NCBI GenBank assembly: GCA_033398695.1
Contig: CM065817.1
Location: 64,902,001-64,966,000, forward strand
Reading direction: 5' to 3'
DNA length: 64,000 bases
Source: Orobanche coerulescens
Taxonomy: Eukaryota > Streptophyta > Magnoliopsida > Lamiales > Orobanchaceae
The notes under the pieces were generated by a model. It made no database searches. It was not told where the DNA came from and saw nothing but the letters and a program-made list of their open reading frames with translations. This document shows, piece after piece, positions 45,818-57,311 of this stretch (positions are counted from its first letter, which is position 1; each line of letters begins with the position of its first letter). The position numbers and the translations under genes are program-made.

Positions 45818-48310
45818 TGTAATATCCGCAATTTCGAATTTCGGTAATTTTCTTTTTTCGGAGGAAGTTCGTTTTGACAACTCTATCATGACCATTTCGT
45901 CATTCCAAGAATGATTAATTCTGCACTTTTTGTCATCCGAGTTCGTTTCGGTGTCGTTTTATTGAGTTCCGTGTCCTTAATCGACTTTTTCACGTGGGAG
46001 TTCGACTTTGTAAAGTCACCATTAATTCTTGGAAACTCCAAAAATTCTTAATCTTTGCAACGTTATAGAGAATCAAGTTAGCTTTCCAATGGTTCAAACG
46101 GTGAGTCAATCGGAGTCCACACGAAGGAGTTATGGTCGAAATAGCGAAGACTGCACGGTGTGCCTTTTTGGTGTTGAAGGAGGTGCATGCCGTGTGCGGC
46201 ACACTCAGTGTGCCGCGGCACTAAGCTGATTCTGGCGTTTTGGTGTCCCCGGGCGCGGCACACTTGTCTGTGCCGCGGCACACGGCTTTTTCTGCGTTTT
46301 TAGCGGTTGCGAGGAGAAAAACTTCATTTTTTCTCCTCTCTTCTTCCTCCTTCATCTTAGGCGATTTGATGGCGATTTTGGGCGATTTGAGTGCTCTAAA
46401 ACTTGTAGAGATCATCCTCCTCAAGTCTTGTTGAAGATTTTCGACCTCTACTTGAATCCTTCATCCAAATCAAGGTATATTTCTTGATTATCCTTCAAGT
46501 TGACTTTTTGGAGAAATTGTTCTTGATTTCGTTTCTAATCCGATTTTGATACATCGATTGGTGTAGTATGATGTTATTAATCATGTTCTATGGGTTGTAT
46601 ATCCATATATCAAGTTTGTTTAACTCGATCGACGATTCGAGTGTTCTTGGGAATTATTGAACATTTAGTGTTCGATTAAATGTCCCAATGAGTTTCCCTT
46701 CGATAGTTTGTTGGGATTTCCGTTGTTTTGGCCTTGATTCTCGTCGTAACCATGTGTTATTGTTCCTTAGGAGGTTTATAGGTGTTCGAGGATTCCGATG
46801 TTGAATCCCGTTTGGTGATTGATGATTCGTGTCTTTGTTATTCTCGTAATACTCGTGGTGCTATCACATTCTTGATATTGTTCGGGGTTCGGGGCTATTC
46901 GACCGCGTCTGATTCGTCGTCTTATTGCGATCGTGATTTCGAGGCAAGTACCTTGTCCATACTATTCTTGTTTTGTGAATATGATAATTGGTGATCGTCT
47001 TTATGTGGTTGTTTGATTGTTTGAAATGAGTTTTCAAAAGATTCGGTTTAGCCTTGTTAAAGGCTTGCTTTCAAAACGCGTGTGTTTTGTGAATGGTGTG
47101 GTTTGAGAATGACTCTGTGAACTCTATGGATATGTTTGGTGTTGATGTTGCACTTGGTATTTGCGTGTGGACGTATATTGTTTCATTTCGGTGCATTGTG
47201 GTTTGACGTGGTGTTTTGCTAAGTGTTTGATGCTCTGGGTGAATTGTTTGAATATCCTTGATGTGATATGTTATTTGTGTGAATGTGTGGATACGGTTGA
47301 AGGTCTACGGTGACACATGGCACGTGATCATGTGGTCAGGATGCAACAAGTGATTGATCCAACCGTGAGAGCCTGAGATAATCTACGGTGGCACATGGCA
47401 TGCGATCATGTGGCCAGGATGCAACAAGCGATTGATCCAACCGTGAGATGTGTGTGATTTGTTTCGCTAGCCAGCTCGGGAGGGTCCTTCGAGGCCTCGA
47501 GTGGGATTTGTGGCTTCGTCCCGGTCCTAGGCGATGCGCGTGTGCGATTATGTTTTGTTGATTTTATGTCCGTCGAGGACACGTGATGTTGGGCTCGGGC
47601 CCTGTGAATTGTTGTCTGTTTTCTATTTGCGAAAACAAAACCTTTGGGCTGTGACCCCTGTTGATTTTTGGAAAGAGAAGGATTCGGAAATCCTAAATTG
47701 TTTTCTATTAAAACTCTCGATGTCATTTAAACGGTTTTATAAATTGTTTTCCCTTGATTTGTGACCTTTCGGTTTTAGAATATTTTACCAAACTCTTGCC
47801 TCGGGAAGTGCTTTTCGTTACGTTTGGATTTTTGAGGATTCCTGATTATTGTTATTCGTGGAATGTGAATTGTATGGCTCGTATTTTTGCACTTGTACTT
47901 GCACTAGCAAAACAGTGGAGTTTTGCTAACCCCCGAGTATTCGGGGGGTGGATGTCTATTTTTGCATTCAGGTTTTGGAGCATGGCACAGGGTCGGCACG
48001 AAGGATGATGAAAGATTAACGATACTAATCACACGAGGATCCGTTGATGTCGTATTGGTCTAGTTGTATTTTCTTTTCCGCTGCAGTATCTTTTCCCCGT
48101 TGTACGGGAGTTTATTGTATTTTGACCCCTGCGTGGGTATGTGTTTGGAATTGAGTTGTATGTTATTATTTGAAAGACCAAGTTGGTCTACTGAGTCATT
48201 TTAGCCTTAAAGGCGATGTTTAGATGTTTGATTTTAGTTATCAGCCTGGTAGATCCTCGAGGAGAGGGTCTACGGCGTGTAATATCCCTGAGTGGATTGG
48301 GGGTGTTACA
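45818..48310 (+). repeat. 3' LTR of the second LARD (2493 bp)
   Basis: Close copy of 40562-43036, with palindrome cluster to 46282, donor-like site (GT at 46475-46476), 78-bp duplication near 47300-47450 and hairpin CCCCGAGTATTCGGGG near 47931-47946. Followed by the TSD GCAAC. Confidence 0.92.
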
Positions 48311-50030
48311 GCAACCACACTTGGTGGAGGTGTGGTTGAGGCCGTGGATCCCTGCGAAGGAAGGGGTGGAAGCCTCATGGTTCGACTAAATACTCACCCA
48401 AGGAAGAGGTAGAGTATGGCACAAATTCACATGTTAACCATCAATGAACTCGTTTCATGAGATCATGCTTTATTTTGTTATATCCATGAGTCATGACGAG
48501 GGGGACGCCCCAAAGATATGATTCAAAAAATCAAGAATCTCGATGAAATTATGAGGGTGTGGCCTGATCAACCACCCACTTTGATGACATGTCATGAATC
48601 ATAAAGTACGATGATGTCGAACCTCGCTCAGTTGGATGAAATCAACATAGAGCCGATTGGTCTAAGAGAAACATTCCAGGTAGAACTAGATTCTCCGATA
48701 GAGAGACATGTATTTGGTATAGGTAGTGCTAACCTAACCAAGTGTAAAGCCTGAAGGACATAACCGAGCCTTTGTCGTAAAGCGTAGTGAGAATAATCGA
48801 GTCCTAATGTACATGGTTCACGAAGTAATGCTTCTCACAACGCTCTGGAATTGATTACGAAAAAATATACTCCCACGTATATGTTCCGCTGTTTCATTAG
48901 CGTAGTAATTTCCAAGGGACTGGAAATGCAGCTAAATGGATGTGGTTACTGCGTATCTCTATGGGGATCTAGATACGGAGATATATATGAAAGTACCCGA
49001 TGGCATTTCATTACCTAAATCAAGTGACTCTAGACCACAGAGTGCGTCTGCAATTAGATTGAAATGCTTAACTTTACGGTTTTGAAACAATCCTTAAGGA
49101 TGTGGTATAACCGTCCAAGTGAATACTTGATTGGGAAGAGATATAAGAACGATGAACTGTATTCCTACGTCTTCACAAATAAGTTCTGGATTCACGATCA
49201 TCGTAATGTATGCCGATGACATGAACATAATCGGTCTTGATGAAATAAGAGAAACCACCGGATACTGGAAACTGAGTTTGAGATGAAAGATCTTGGGAAA
49301 ACTCGGTTCTATCGAGGCATTGACATAGACATCGAGTTTGTGGAATTCATTCCACCGGTCTACCTATGTCCAGAAGATTCTCAGGCACTTTAATATGGAC
49401 AAGGTAAACCCGACTAGCACCCCATGATAGGTCGAACACTTGGATGTAAAGGAAAGATCCATCTCGTCTAAAGGAAAGTGACGAAGAGCTTTGGGAGCTG
49501 AAATTCCCTACTTGAGTGCAATAGCACATTATTGTACTTGGCTCAATGTACACGACCTGATATCACTCCTTAGTTAATTCACTGACTAGATTTAGTTCAG
49601 CATCGACGCAACATCAATGGAATGGTATCAAGAATATCTTCTGATACTTAAAAGAAACCATTGACTTGGGACTATTTTTTCCCATACAAGCAGGCAAATG
49701 AAGCTGTTTACGAAAAGGCAAATGCTAAAGTAAATGCTGGTTCCGAAGCAACTACTACAAAGTATGTGTTGGTATGATTTGCTTATGTTTTGGAAATCGA
49801 CTAAGCAAACCCCTTTTGGCTACCTCCTCGAATCACGACAAGATTACTGCCTTGCATGAATCAGTCCGTGAGCGTACATGATTAAGAACTATCGTTCTAC
49901 ACTTGTGAGGAACTAGTGGTTAAGTACTACCACTGATGAGCATACTTGCATTTATGAATATGATGTAACTTGTAATCCCCTTGATTGATGGAATGATCAT
50001 AGCGGGAAATATGTGAGATATAATGGAACA
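48311..50030 (+). pseudogene. Old copia reverse transcriptase and RNase H
   Basis: Continues the gene cut at 40561. RT is recognisable near 48920-49320 by MDVVTAYLYGDLDTEIYMKVP and, further on, by SSGFTIIVMYADDMNIIG, the YxDD polymerase site, with stops and frame changes in between. FEMKDLGKT follows near 49280. The RNase H side shows LLYLAQCTRPDI near 49530 and a degraded ATSSNHDKI block near 49820. No frame is open across a domain. Confidence 0.82.
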
Positions 50031-50039
50031 TACTTATAT

Positions 50040-50645
50040 ATGTTGCACTCTTTTCCTTATACCAAGGTTTATTTTCCCACTGGGTTTTGTTACTTGGCAA
50101 GGTTTTTAATGAGGCAACGATATATGAATGTAAGCCTTAGGGGGGCTGTAGAGTTTTCCAACTTCCGAGATTGATGCAAAGATCACAAGGAAATGATGAT
50201 TTATAAAGAAACTTAATCACATGTTGTACTCTTTTCTTTGACCATGTTTCATTTTCTCCCATTGGGTTTTGTTACTTGACGAAGTTTTTAATGAGGCAAC
50301 AACTACTTGATTGATGTACAAATCAGGGGGCGATGTAGACTTGAGGGGGAGTCTTATATCCACACCGTACGTTATACTCTTTTCCTTCCAATGCTCATTT
50401 TTCCTACAGGGTTTTTTATCATTTGGAAAAGTTTTTAACGAGGTAACAAGATGTACGAGTTTAGGGATCGATGGAATGGTCACCTTAGTAGCGCTATGAT
50501 TAATGTAACGATCATATGAAAGGATAGATTCAAAGGACGAAGTCTAAACTTGATGTGTCTAGATGCTGTACTCTTTTCCCTACGATCAAGACATTTTTCC
50601 CACTGGGTTTTTGCTTGACGAGGTTTTAACGAGGCAACATGACAT
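50040..50645 (+). repeat. Four imperfect repeats at the copia 3' end
   Basis: A block of about 85 bases recurs near 50045, 50223, 50375 and 50568. It begins GTACTCTTTTCC, continues CCCACTGGGTTTTG and ends TTTTTAATGAGGCAAC. Such blocks are common in the 3' non-coding region of this type of plant copia element. Confidence 0.85.
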
Positions 50646-50660
50646 GCGCTTGTGGACTAG

Positions 50661-50673
50661 GCACAAGGGGGAG
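50661..50673 (+). other. Polypurine tract, old copia element
   Basis: GCACAAGGGGGAG directly before the LTR start TGTTAAAG at 50674. Confidence 0.8.
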
Positions 50674-50846
50674 TGTTAAAGTAATAATACCTAATGTGTG
50701 CCTAAGTCTGTTGGTTTACGGGCTTTTCTAGTTAGGGTAGGATTAAGTCTGCTTGTATGTATTTCTCCCTATTTAAAGGGATGTTATCAATGGAATAATA
50801 CACAGCTTTTGCCCTACTTTTTTGTTCAGTTATTTTCCCTTCAACA
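50674..50846 (+). repeat. 3' LTR of the old copia element (173 bp)
   Basis: Matches 31462-31628: same start TGTTAAAGTAATAATAC, same TATTTAAAGG and AATACACAGCTTTTGCCC, ending TTCAACA. Differences are more frequent than between the LARD or TR-GAG LTRs. Confidence 0.88.
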
Positions 50847-51037
50847 AAATAATAATAATAACAAAAATAAAGAACAGACTATCTAAAAATTGGGGGGAAA
50901 CTGAAAAACTGAAAAAACTAACAGCTCCAAAAAAACATATAACTAAAAACTAAGAAAAATTAAAATGCTAAAAATCCAAAGAAAAAAAAATCTAAAAATC
51001 GGAAAAAAAATATCTAAAATTTAGACCATTTCACGAA

Positions 51038-52050
51038 GGCAAAATAGCTCTACTGGGGACTGAAGTTTGACATTTTTATCACTTAAGGAACTAAACTTTA
51101 AAGTGTATCAAGGTACAGACTCAAGTTTATTCTGTTATACATGTTAGGGCCTCAGTTATTTTTAATCCGTTAAGTTTTAACGGATTGTTGAAATGGCCGT
51201 TAAGTGCCAAGTGTCAGCATTTTATTAGTTTGTAATAATAATAAAAAAAAATAATAATAAAATTTTTCAAATTTTTGTAATAATAATAAAATAATAATAA
51301 AAAATTTAAAAATTTAAAAAAATATAAAAGATAAAAAATCTGGATTTGAAACTTTATTTTTTTTAAAAAAAATCTGAAATATTAATATTTAAAATGGGAT
51401 CTTTTTGTTTAAAGATTGAAAAGAAAAAAAATTAAAATAATTTGGATCTAATTTATAAACTGTTTTATTTAAAAAAAAGTGAAATATTATTTTTTATAAT
51501 TAAATAGAAAACTGAGTTATTATAATTTTTTAAAAAAATGCTAGTTTTTGTTTTCGTATAGTTTTTTACTTTTCATAAAAAAATTACTTTATTATTTTAC
51601 TAAAAATATAAAAAAAATTAAAGATTAATTATAGATCAGATCAAAATATTTAAATTTTTATTTTTTATTTTAGAACTTTAAATAAAAAAATCCGATTTAT
51701 GATATTAATATACCATAATTTTTTTAAAAAAAATAAAGTGGCAATTTTTTTAAAAAAATTTCCAGATTTTTTAATTTAATAAATGTACCTAGTCAGATTC
51801 CACGTCATTGCCATGTCATAAGTACCGACCAATAAAATGCTGACACGTGGCACTTAACGGTGATGTCAACAATCCGTTAAAACTTAATGGATTAAAAATA
51901 ACGGAGTCCCTAACGTGTATAACGGAATAAACTTGAGTCCCTAACGTGTATAACGGAATAAACTTGAGTCCCTACTTTAATACACTTTAAAGTTTAGTTC
52001 CTTAAGGGATAAAAAGTCAAACTTCAGTACCCAGTAAATCTATTCTGTCT
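51038..52050. mobile_element. Non-autonomous element with about 200-bp terminal inverted repeats
   Basis: The left arm (about 51038-51230) and right arm (about 51830-52050) are inverted copies. Landmarks on the left are TACTGGGGACTGAAGTTTGA, TAAGGAACTAAACTTTAAAG and CCGTTAAGTTTTAACGGATT, each seen in reverse on the right. Between them is about 600 bp of AT-rich non-coding DNA. The right arm has a 31-bp tandem duplication (starts 51909 and 51940) absent from the left. No TSD could be fixed. The long TIRs fit a MULE-like or foldback MITE. The 190 bases before it (50847-51037) are AT-rich with nothing recognised. Confidence 0.75.
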
Positions 52051-52100
52051 AAGAGGAAATAAGTATTTTGTAAGATAGTACAAATTTACACCTTGTGATG

Positions 52101-52615
52101 TTTTTTTTTTTTTCGAAACAAAACTGCCGACTTATATTAATAATTGAATGCAAGAAGGAGGAACATTAATCCAATTCATCAAAGTAGACAAATTGAGCGC
52201 TGCTTTAGCAAGAGTATGAGCAGCCTCGTTAGCAGAAAGTTTAACATGAGAAATTCTAACTGAGTGAAAAGAATAAAAAAGAACCTTACAGGCATGAATA
52301 ACGACACCCGTATACGAAAGATCAGACACATGAGTTTTAAGGGCCCTGCATAAGTTTAAGCAATCTGTCTCAATAACTATGTTCTGATTACCTCTATCAC
52401 GAAGCCTCGATAACGCCTCCTTACAGGCTAGAGTCTCGACTAGATTGGGATCTTGTGTATAATTCAACTCACCACTCCTCGCTGCAAGGAATGCCCCGTT
52501 ATGATCTCGTAAAAGTGCCCCATACAAAACTTTGGCGGTAATAGGACAAAGAGCAGCATCAAGGTTACATTTAACCCACCCTTCCGGCAGTGGCACCCAA
52601 GAGGACTCCACTGCA
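52101..52615 (-). pseudogene. LINE RNase H domain and poly(A) tail
   Basis: An open frame from 52611 to 52132 encodes an RNase H of the kind found at the end of plant L1 ORF2. It starts WVPLPEGWVKCNLDAAL (first Asp), then GALLRDHNGAF, ETLACKEALSRLRD (Glu), IVIETDCLNL (Asp), and ends SANEAAHTLAKAAL. The domain is intact over about 150 residues although the LINE is broken upstream. The T14 run at 52101-52114 is the poly(A) tail on the other strand. CTGCA at 52611-52615 is the TSD of the inserted copia element. Confidence 0.88.
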
Positions 52616-53998
52616 TGTTGGTTATGTGAATTTCCAACAATGTAATTACAATAAAAATTACAAAGAAAGACAACCTAATACAATCTTAATAAATTAAAAG
52701 CTGAATTGAAAATTACAACTTTAGCAGAGGCGAGTTGAACTCTTTCCGTAAGACAATTTTGCCCCCGTATAAGAGCAGACGGCTCAGGCAATATGTCCCC
52801 AAGATACAACTGATACACGTTTCTGAGTTAGGTGCTCTCCAAAACTCAGAACTCCGGCGAACATTAAGTGCTGGAAACTGGTCATGAAAAACAAGAAAGA
52901 AATATGCTGCAATATGTGGTATGTTGTATTCGTTCTGTTGTATTTTCTCTATATTGAAATGAAATGCATAATACCCCCTTTTATAAGGTCCAATTCCACT
53001 CCATCAGGTGAGGAGTTACTACAAATTAAAGTGTCATTAACTCTCTTTAATCCTTCAGCTCAAGAGTTACCTCCATAAATAGTCTCATTTAATTCGGACG
53101 TTACATTATGGAGTGTGAAGAGTTATATTACAGAAGCTAAGTTCTCAACCTGCCTCATTTTAGACGAGACCAAATATCAGATCAGATGGGTTCTGCCCCA
53201 AATATCATATCAGATAGGTTCTGCCCCAAATATCAGATCAGATAGGTTCAGCCCCAACTATCAGATCGGATGGGTTCTGCCCCAGATATCAAATCAGATA
53301 GGTTCAGCCCCAAATATCAGATCAGATATGTTCAGCCCCAAATATCAGATCAGATGGGTTCTGCCTCAAATATCAGATCAGATGGTTTCAGCCCCAAATA
53401 TCAGATTAGATGGGTTCACCCCCATATATCAGATCAGATGGGTTTTCAACCCAAATATCAGATCAGATGGGCTTTCAGCCCAAACATCAGATCAGATAGC
53501 TTTCAGCCCAAACATCAGATCAGATAGGTTTTCAGCCCAAATATCAGATCATACAGCTTTCAGCCCAAATATCATATCAGACAGCTTTCAGCCCAAATAT
53601 CAGATCAGATAGCTTTCAGCCCAAATATCAGATCAGACAGCTTTCAGCCCAAATATCAGATCAGATAGCTTTCAGCCCAAATATCATATCAGATAGCTTT
53701 CAGCCCAAATATCAGATAGCTTTCAGCCCAAATATCAGATCAGATAGCTTTCAGCCCAAATATCAGATGAGTTTTCAAACATGGTTAACTCTTCACCTTT
53801 TCAATTAAATGACCAACTTTAATCATTTATTTCTCACTCATCGGAAATCGGTTTTGAGAAAAATAAAATCATATGTTCATCTTCTGGAAACGTAGATTCA
53901 CAATTTATTATTTAATTCCCAAGAATTAAATATTCTATCATTATTAAATTGGTTTTAAATTGAGTTAAAACTCATTTTTCTAAAACTAATTTCCAACA
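52616..53998 (-). repeat. 3' LTR of the copia element (1383 bp)
   Basis: Starts TGTTGGTTATGTGAATTTCC and ends AATTTCCAACA on the plus strand. It carries a 28-bp minisatellite (53169-53770) of about 21.5 units. Without its own insertion the partner LTR is about 1202 bp, and the difference is mostly minisatellite copy number. Confidence 0.93.
53169..53770. repeat. 28-bp minisatellite in copia LTR
   Basis: About 21 full units of AAATATCAGATCAGATGGGT plus TCTGCCCC with variants (ATAGCTTTCAGCCC in later units), and a partial last unit. The partner LTR has about 15 units at 59089-59164 and 60222-60560. The long translated frames across the array are repeats of the unit, not genes. Confidence 0.95.
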
Positions 53999-54010
53999 AT
54001 CCCCCACATG
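53999..54010 (-). other. Polypurine tract of the copia element
   Basis: On the minus strand TGTGGGGGAT lies immediately before the LTR start TGTTGG. Confidence 0.8.
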
Positions 54011-54549
54011 AGTGGAAATAAATGCATGCATGAATGCAGACTCACATACCCAGTTTTCGTAAAACACTGTTGCATGGGAAAAAAGGTAGTTCGTGGCTTT
54101 GAACCTTACTTAGTAAAATATCGTCGGATATACCGGTGGCTTAGTGGACACTGTGCCTTGAACTAATCTTCCTTGGTGTATACCGAGTCAACGACACTTA
54201 CACAACAATGCCTCAACACCTTTCGTTCTCATAGTTGTGTCCATTTTGGCCATGGACAATATCTTGGATTCCTAAGTGTTTATTCGAGGCGGCCTGTCCC
54301 CACACTTAGATATGTGGTTTCCTTTTATAAAGTACCCTGCAATATTTCTCCTTTCCAAAGACAAGGAACTATTAAAAATCCAGAGACTTAACCTCACCAC
54401 AATCACAGGACTCAGCACTTATTCTGCTCTATAGGGATGGATTTATTATAAGCGCTTTTCAATAAAACTTTCATAACTTTGTTTTCCCACTGAACCAAGT
54501 TTCTGGGATCTCCAGTCTTCAAGGTTGGGTTACCACTATGATTGTTTTT

Positions 54550-55104
54550 TCAAGATGTGGATTTTAATCCCATTCCCTCTAGCAGTTTATGAAATTGATC
54601 TCTATTCAGACCTTTTGTGAGTGGATCCACTAAATTAACATTTGACCTCACATAATCAATAGATATAACTCCATTTTTGATCAATTGTTGCATGGTATTA
54701 TGTCTCCGACGAATGGGTCGAGACTTACCATTGTACATAAGGCTCTGTGCTCTTCCAATTGCAGCTTGGCCATCGCAATGGATCATAACACTAGGCACAA
54801 GCTTTTTCCAGCATAGAATATCCTCAAGAAAGTTACAGAGCCATTCAGCTTCTTCTCCAACTTTATCTAGAGCTATAAATTCTGATTACATGGAGGATCG
54901 GGCTATACAAGTCTGCTTGCTTGATTTCTAAGATATAACTCTACCCCCTATAGTAAATACATACCCACTTGTAGAGTGAGAGTCTTTCGTGTCTAAAATC
55001 CAATTAGCATCAATATATCCTTCCAAAACTACAGTATAATTACTATAAAATAGCTCATAACTTAGGGTGTACTTTAAGTGTCTTAAAACCCTAGTCAGTG
55101 CATT
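54550..55104 (-). pseudogene. Copia RNase H
   Basis: Minus-strand frame with YIDANWILDTKDSHSTSGY, WKSSKQ and ALDKVGEEAEWL, then an open stretch from 54798 with PSVMIHCDGQAAIGRAQS, RHNTMQQLIKNGVISIDYV and DPLTKGLNRDQFHKLLEGMG to a stop at 54550. One or two stops separate the halves (near 54890). The DGQAA Asp is present. Confidence 0.88.
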
Positions 55105-55950
55105 CTAGTGCTCTTTACTCGGATTACTCGTGAACCTGCTCAACTTGTTTACAACAAATGCCAAGTCTGGTCGTGTATAATTCGTAATGTACATCAGGCT
55201 TCCGATTACTCTTGAATATTCGACTTGAGCCACTGGATCACCTCTGTTCTTACTTAAGTGAATACTGGTATTAACAGGTGTTTTAACAGGTGGGCTGTCA
55301 AAAGCATTAAACTTCTTGAGCACTCTCTCAACATAATGAGATTGTGATAAGAAGATACCTTCTGACATTCTGATAATTTTAATTCCAAGAATTAAATCAG
55401 CCAAACCCAAATCTTTCATGTCGAAGTTTAGACTTAACATTCTTTTTGTATTCACAATTACTTCATTGCTACTACCCATGATAAACATATCATCTACATA
55501 TAGACAAACTATGACAAATGACTTCGGTGTGCCTTTAATATACACACATTTTTCACATTCGTTGATCTTGAATCCATTTGCCAACATAGTTGTGTCAAAC
55601 TTCATATGCCATTGTTTAGGAGCTTGTTTTAGTCCATACAATGACTTCAACAGTTTACACACTTTCTTTTCCTGACCAGGCGCAATAAAACCTTCAGGTT
55701 GTTCCATATAAATTTCTTCTTCTAGTTCACCATTCAAGAATGCAGTTTTCACATCCATTTGATGAATTTCGAGATTGTGCAATGCAGCAATAGCAATAAG
55801 CACTCGAATGGAAGTTATTCTGGTTACTGGTGAATATGTATCAAACAAATCATAACCTTCTTTCTGTTTAAACCCTTTGGCAACAAGCCGGGCCTTAAAC
55901 TTGTCTATCGATCAGTCATCTTTGTATTTCCTCTTTAGGATCCATTTACA
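55105..55950 (-). pseudogene. Copia reverse transcriptase
   Basis: RT codons begin near 55935 (KARLVAKGFKQKEGYD-like, with damage) and are open from 55848 to 55105. Motifs are SPVTRITSIRVLIAIAALHN, MDVKTAFLNGELEEEIYM, QPEGF, LYGLKQAPKQWH, the YVDDM polymerase site and MKDLGLADLILGIKI. The TAG that ends the frame replaces a Trp conserved in the family (SKEHW), a G-to-A change, so the stop is a lesion. RT itself is the best preserved domain of this element. Confidence 0.92.
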
Positions 55951-57300
55951 TTCTAAAGGCTTACATCCGGGCAGAAGTTCAACCAGTTCCTAAGTAGAAT
56001 TTTGCATGATTGCATTCATTTCACTATAAATAGCTTCCTTCCAAAAAGGAGCATCAAGACTAGCATAAGCTTCCTATATAGCCTTTGGATCACCGTCAAC
56101 TGCATAAGTCTCAAAGTCAGGACCAAATGACTTAGCCTTTCGAGCTCTCTTACTCTTTCTTGGATCTTCATTTGTAGGATTTGAACTACTTGTAGTTTCA
56201 AGAGTTCTTTTATTTGAGCTTGTAACAATCCTCTCTTTACAAGGATAAATATTTTCAAAGAAAATGGCATTTCTTGACTCAATGACAGTTCCTTCATGCA
56301 CAACAAGAATTTCAGATTTATGAATTAGAAATCTATATGCACTACTGTTGTATGCATAACCTATGAATATTGAATCAACTGTTTTTGGACCGATTCTTAC
56401 TTGTTTTAGTTCAGGTACTTCAACCTTTGCCGATCACCCCCACACTTTAAGATATTTGAAAGAAGGCTTGCGCCCTTTCCATAACTCATACGGAGTTTTA
56501 TCTTTCCCTTTGTGTGACACTTTATTCAGAATGTGGTTAGATGTAAGAATAGATTCCCCCCACATGTTCTGCGGCAACCCTGAGCTTATTAATAAAGCAT
56601 TCATCTTTCAGGGTTCTATTTTTGCTTTCGGCAACTCCATTTGACCGAAGAGCCTAAGGAGCAGTCGTTTGATGAATTATGCCTGAATCGGCACATAATT
56701 GTTCAAACGGTGCTACATACTCACCTCCTCTGTCACTTCGGACTGCTTTTATTTTACAGTTCAGTCTATTTTCAACTTTATTTTTATACATCTTAAATGC
56801 CTCGATTGCTTCATCTTTGCTTCTCTAAAGAAACACATAGCAATATCTTGTGCAATCATTTATAAAAGTGACGAAGTATTTTTTACCTCCTCTAGTTTGC
56901 ATAAATTTTAAGTCACACATATCAGTGTGAATTAATTCTATAGGAGTAGTATTCCTTTCCACTGAATGAAAAAGTAATTTAGCCATTTTTGCTTCAACAC
57001 ATACTTCGCATTTCTTATTAAGTTCAACATGGGTTTTTGGAAATAATTCTAGATTAATTAGTCTTTTAATCGATTTTAGACAACATATCCCAATCTAGAA
57101 TGCCATAAATTTGAACACTCGAGCAAGTAAACATAAGAAAGGGCATTATTATTATTGCTTTTATTTTTGCCTTCACGACTTACAAGAATTACATTCATTT
57201 TGAATAATCCCCTGTCAAGATAACCTCGACCAAGGAACATTCCAAACTTGCTCATAATAAATTTTTCAGACTAAAAAACTAGTCTAAACCCATGAAGTTA
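55951..57300 (-). pseudogene. Copia integrase
   Basis: Minus-strand frames show the pre-integrase LWHSRLG region near 57095, the first Asp in [12 protein letters not shown] near 56920, the second in VRSDRGGEYVAPFEQL near 56735, and the catalytic Glu in SNGVAESKNRTLK near 56630. All three DDE residues are therefore present, unlike the left Tekay element. The C-terminal linker to RT (56306-56016) keeps SSNPTNEDPRKSKRARKAK. Stops are scattered and at least two frame changes occur. Confidence 0.85.
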
Positions 57301-57311
57301 AGAGCCTGAAA

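Larger units (their letters stand above)
40562..48310 (+). mobile_element. Second LARD, complete, TSD GCAAC
   Basis: LTRs 40562-43036 (2475 bp) and 45818-48310 (2493 bp) flank a 2781-bp non-coding interior. GCAAC is repeated at 40557-40561 and 48311-48315. PBS and PPT match those of the first LARD. It is a distinct subfamily: the U3 palindrome is GTGCCGCGGCAC instead of TATCGGCCGATA, while the start, the 3' half of the LTR and much of the interior are shared. It interrupts the old copia pol gene. Confidence 0.93.
31462..50846 (+). mobile_element. Old Ty1/copia element with short LTRs, split by two insertions
   Basis: A pair of about 170-bp LTRs (31462-31628 and 50674-50846) bounds it. Flanking bases AAATG/AAATA give a TSD with one mismatch. 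Removing the nested TR-GAG element and the LARD leaves about 6.8 kb in copia order gag-protease-integrase-RT-RNase H. Every domain is broken by stops and frame changes. The short LTRs and gag/RT style suggest the Ale/Retrofit branch; I hold that placement loosely. The decay and the LTR divergence make it one of the older elements here. Confidence 0.88.

Noticed and set aside
53115..53612. Frame of 165 codons with repeated Ser-Asp-Gln-Ile segments
   Set aside because: It reads through the 28-bp minisatellite of the copia LTR; a second frame over the same bases looks alike. The same applies to 60118-60552.
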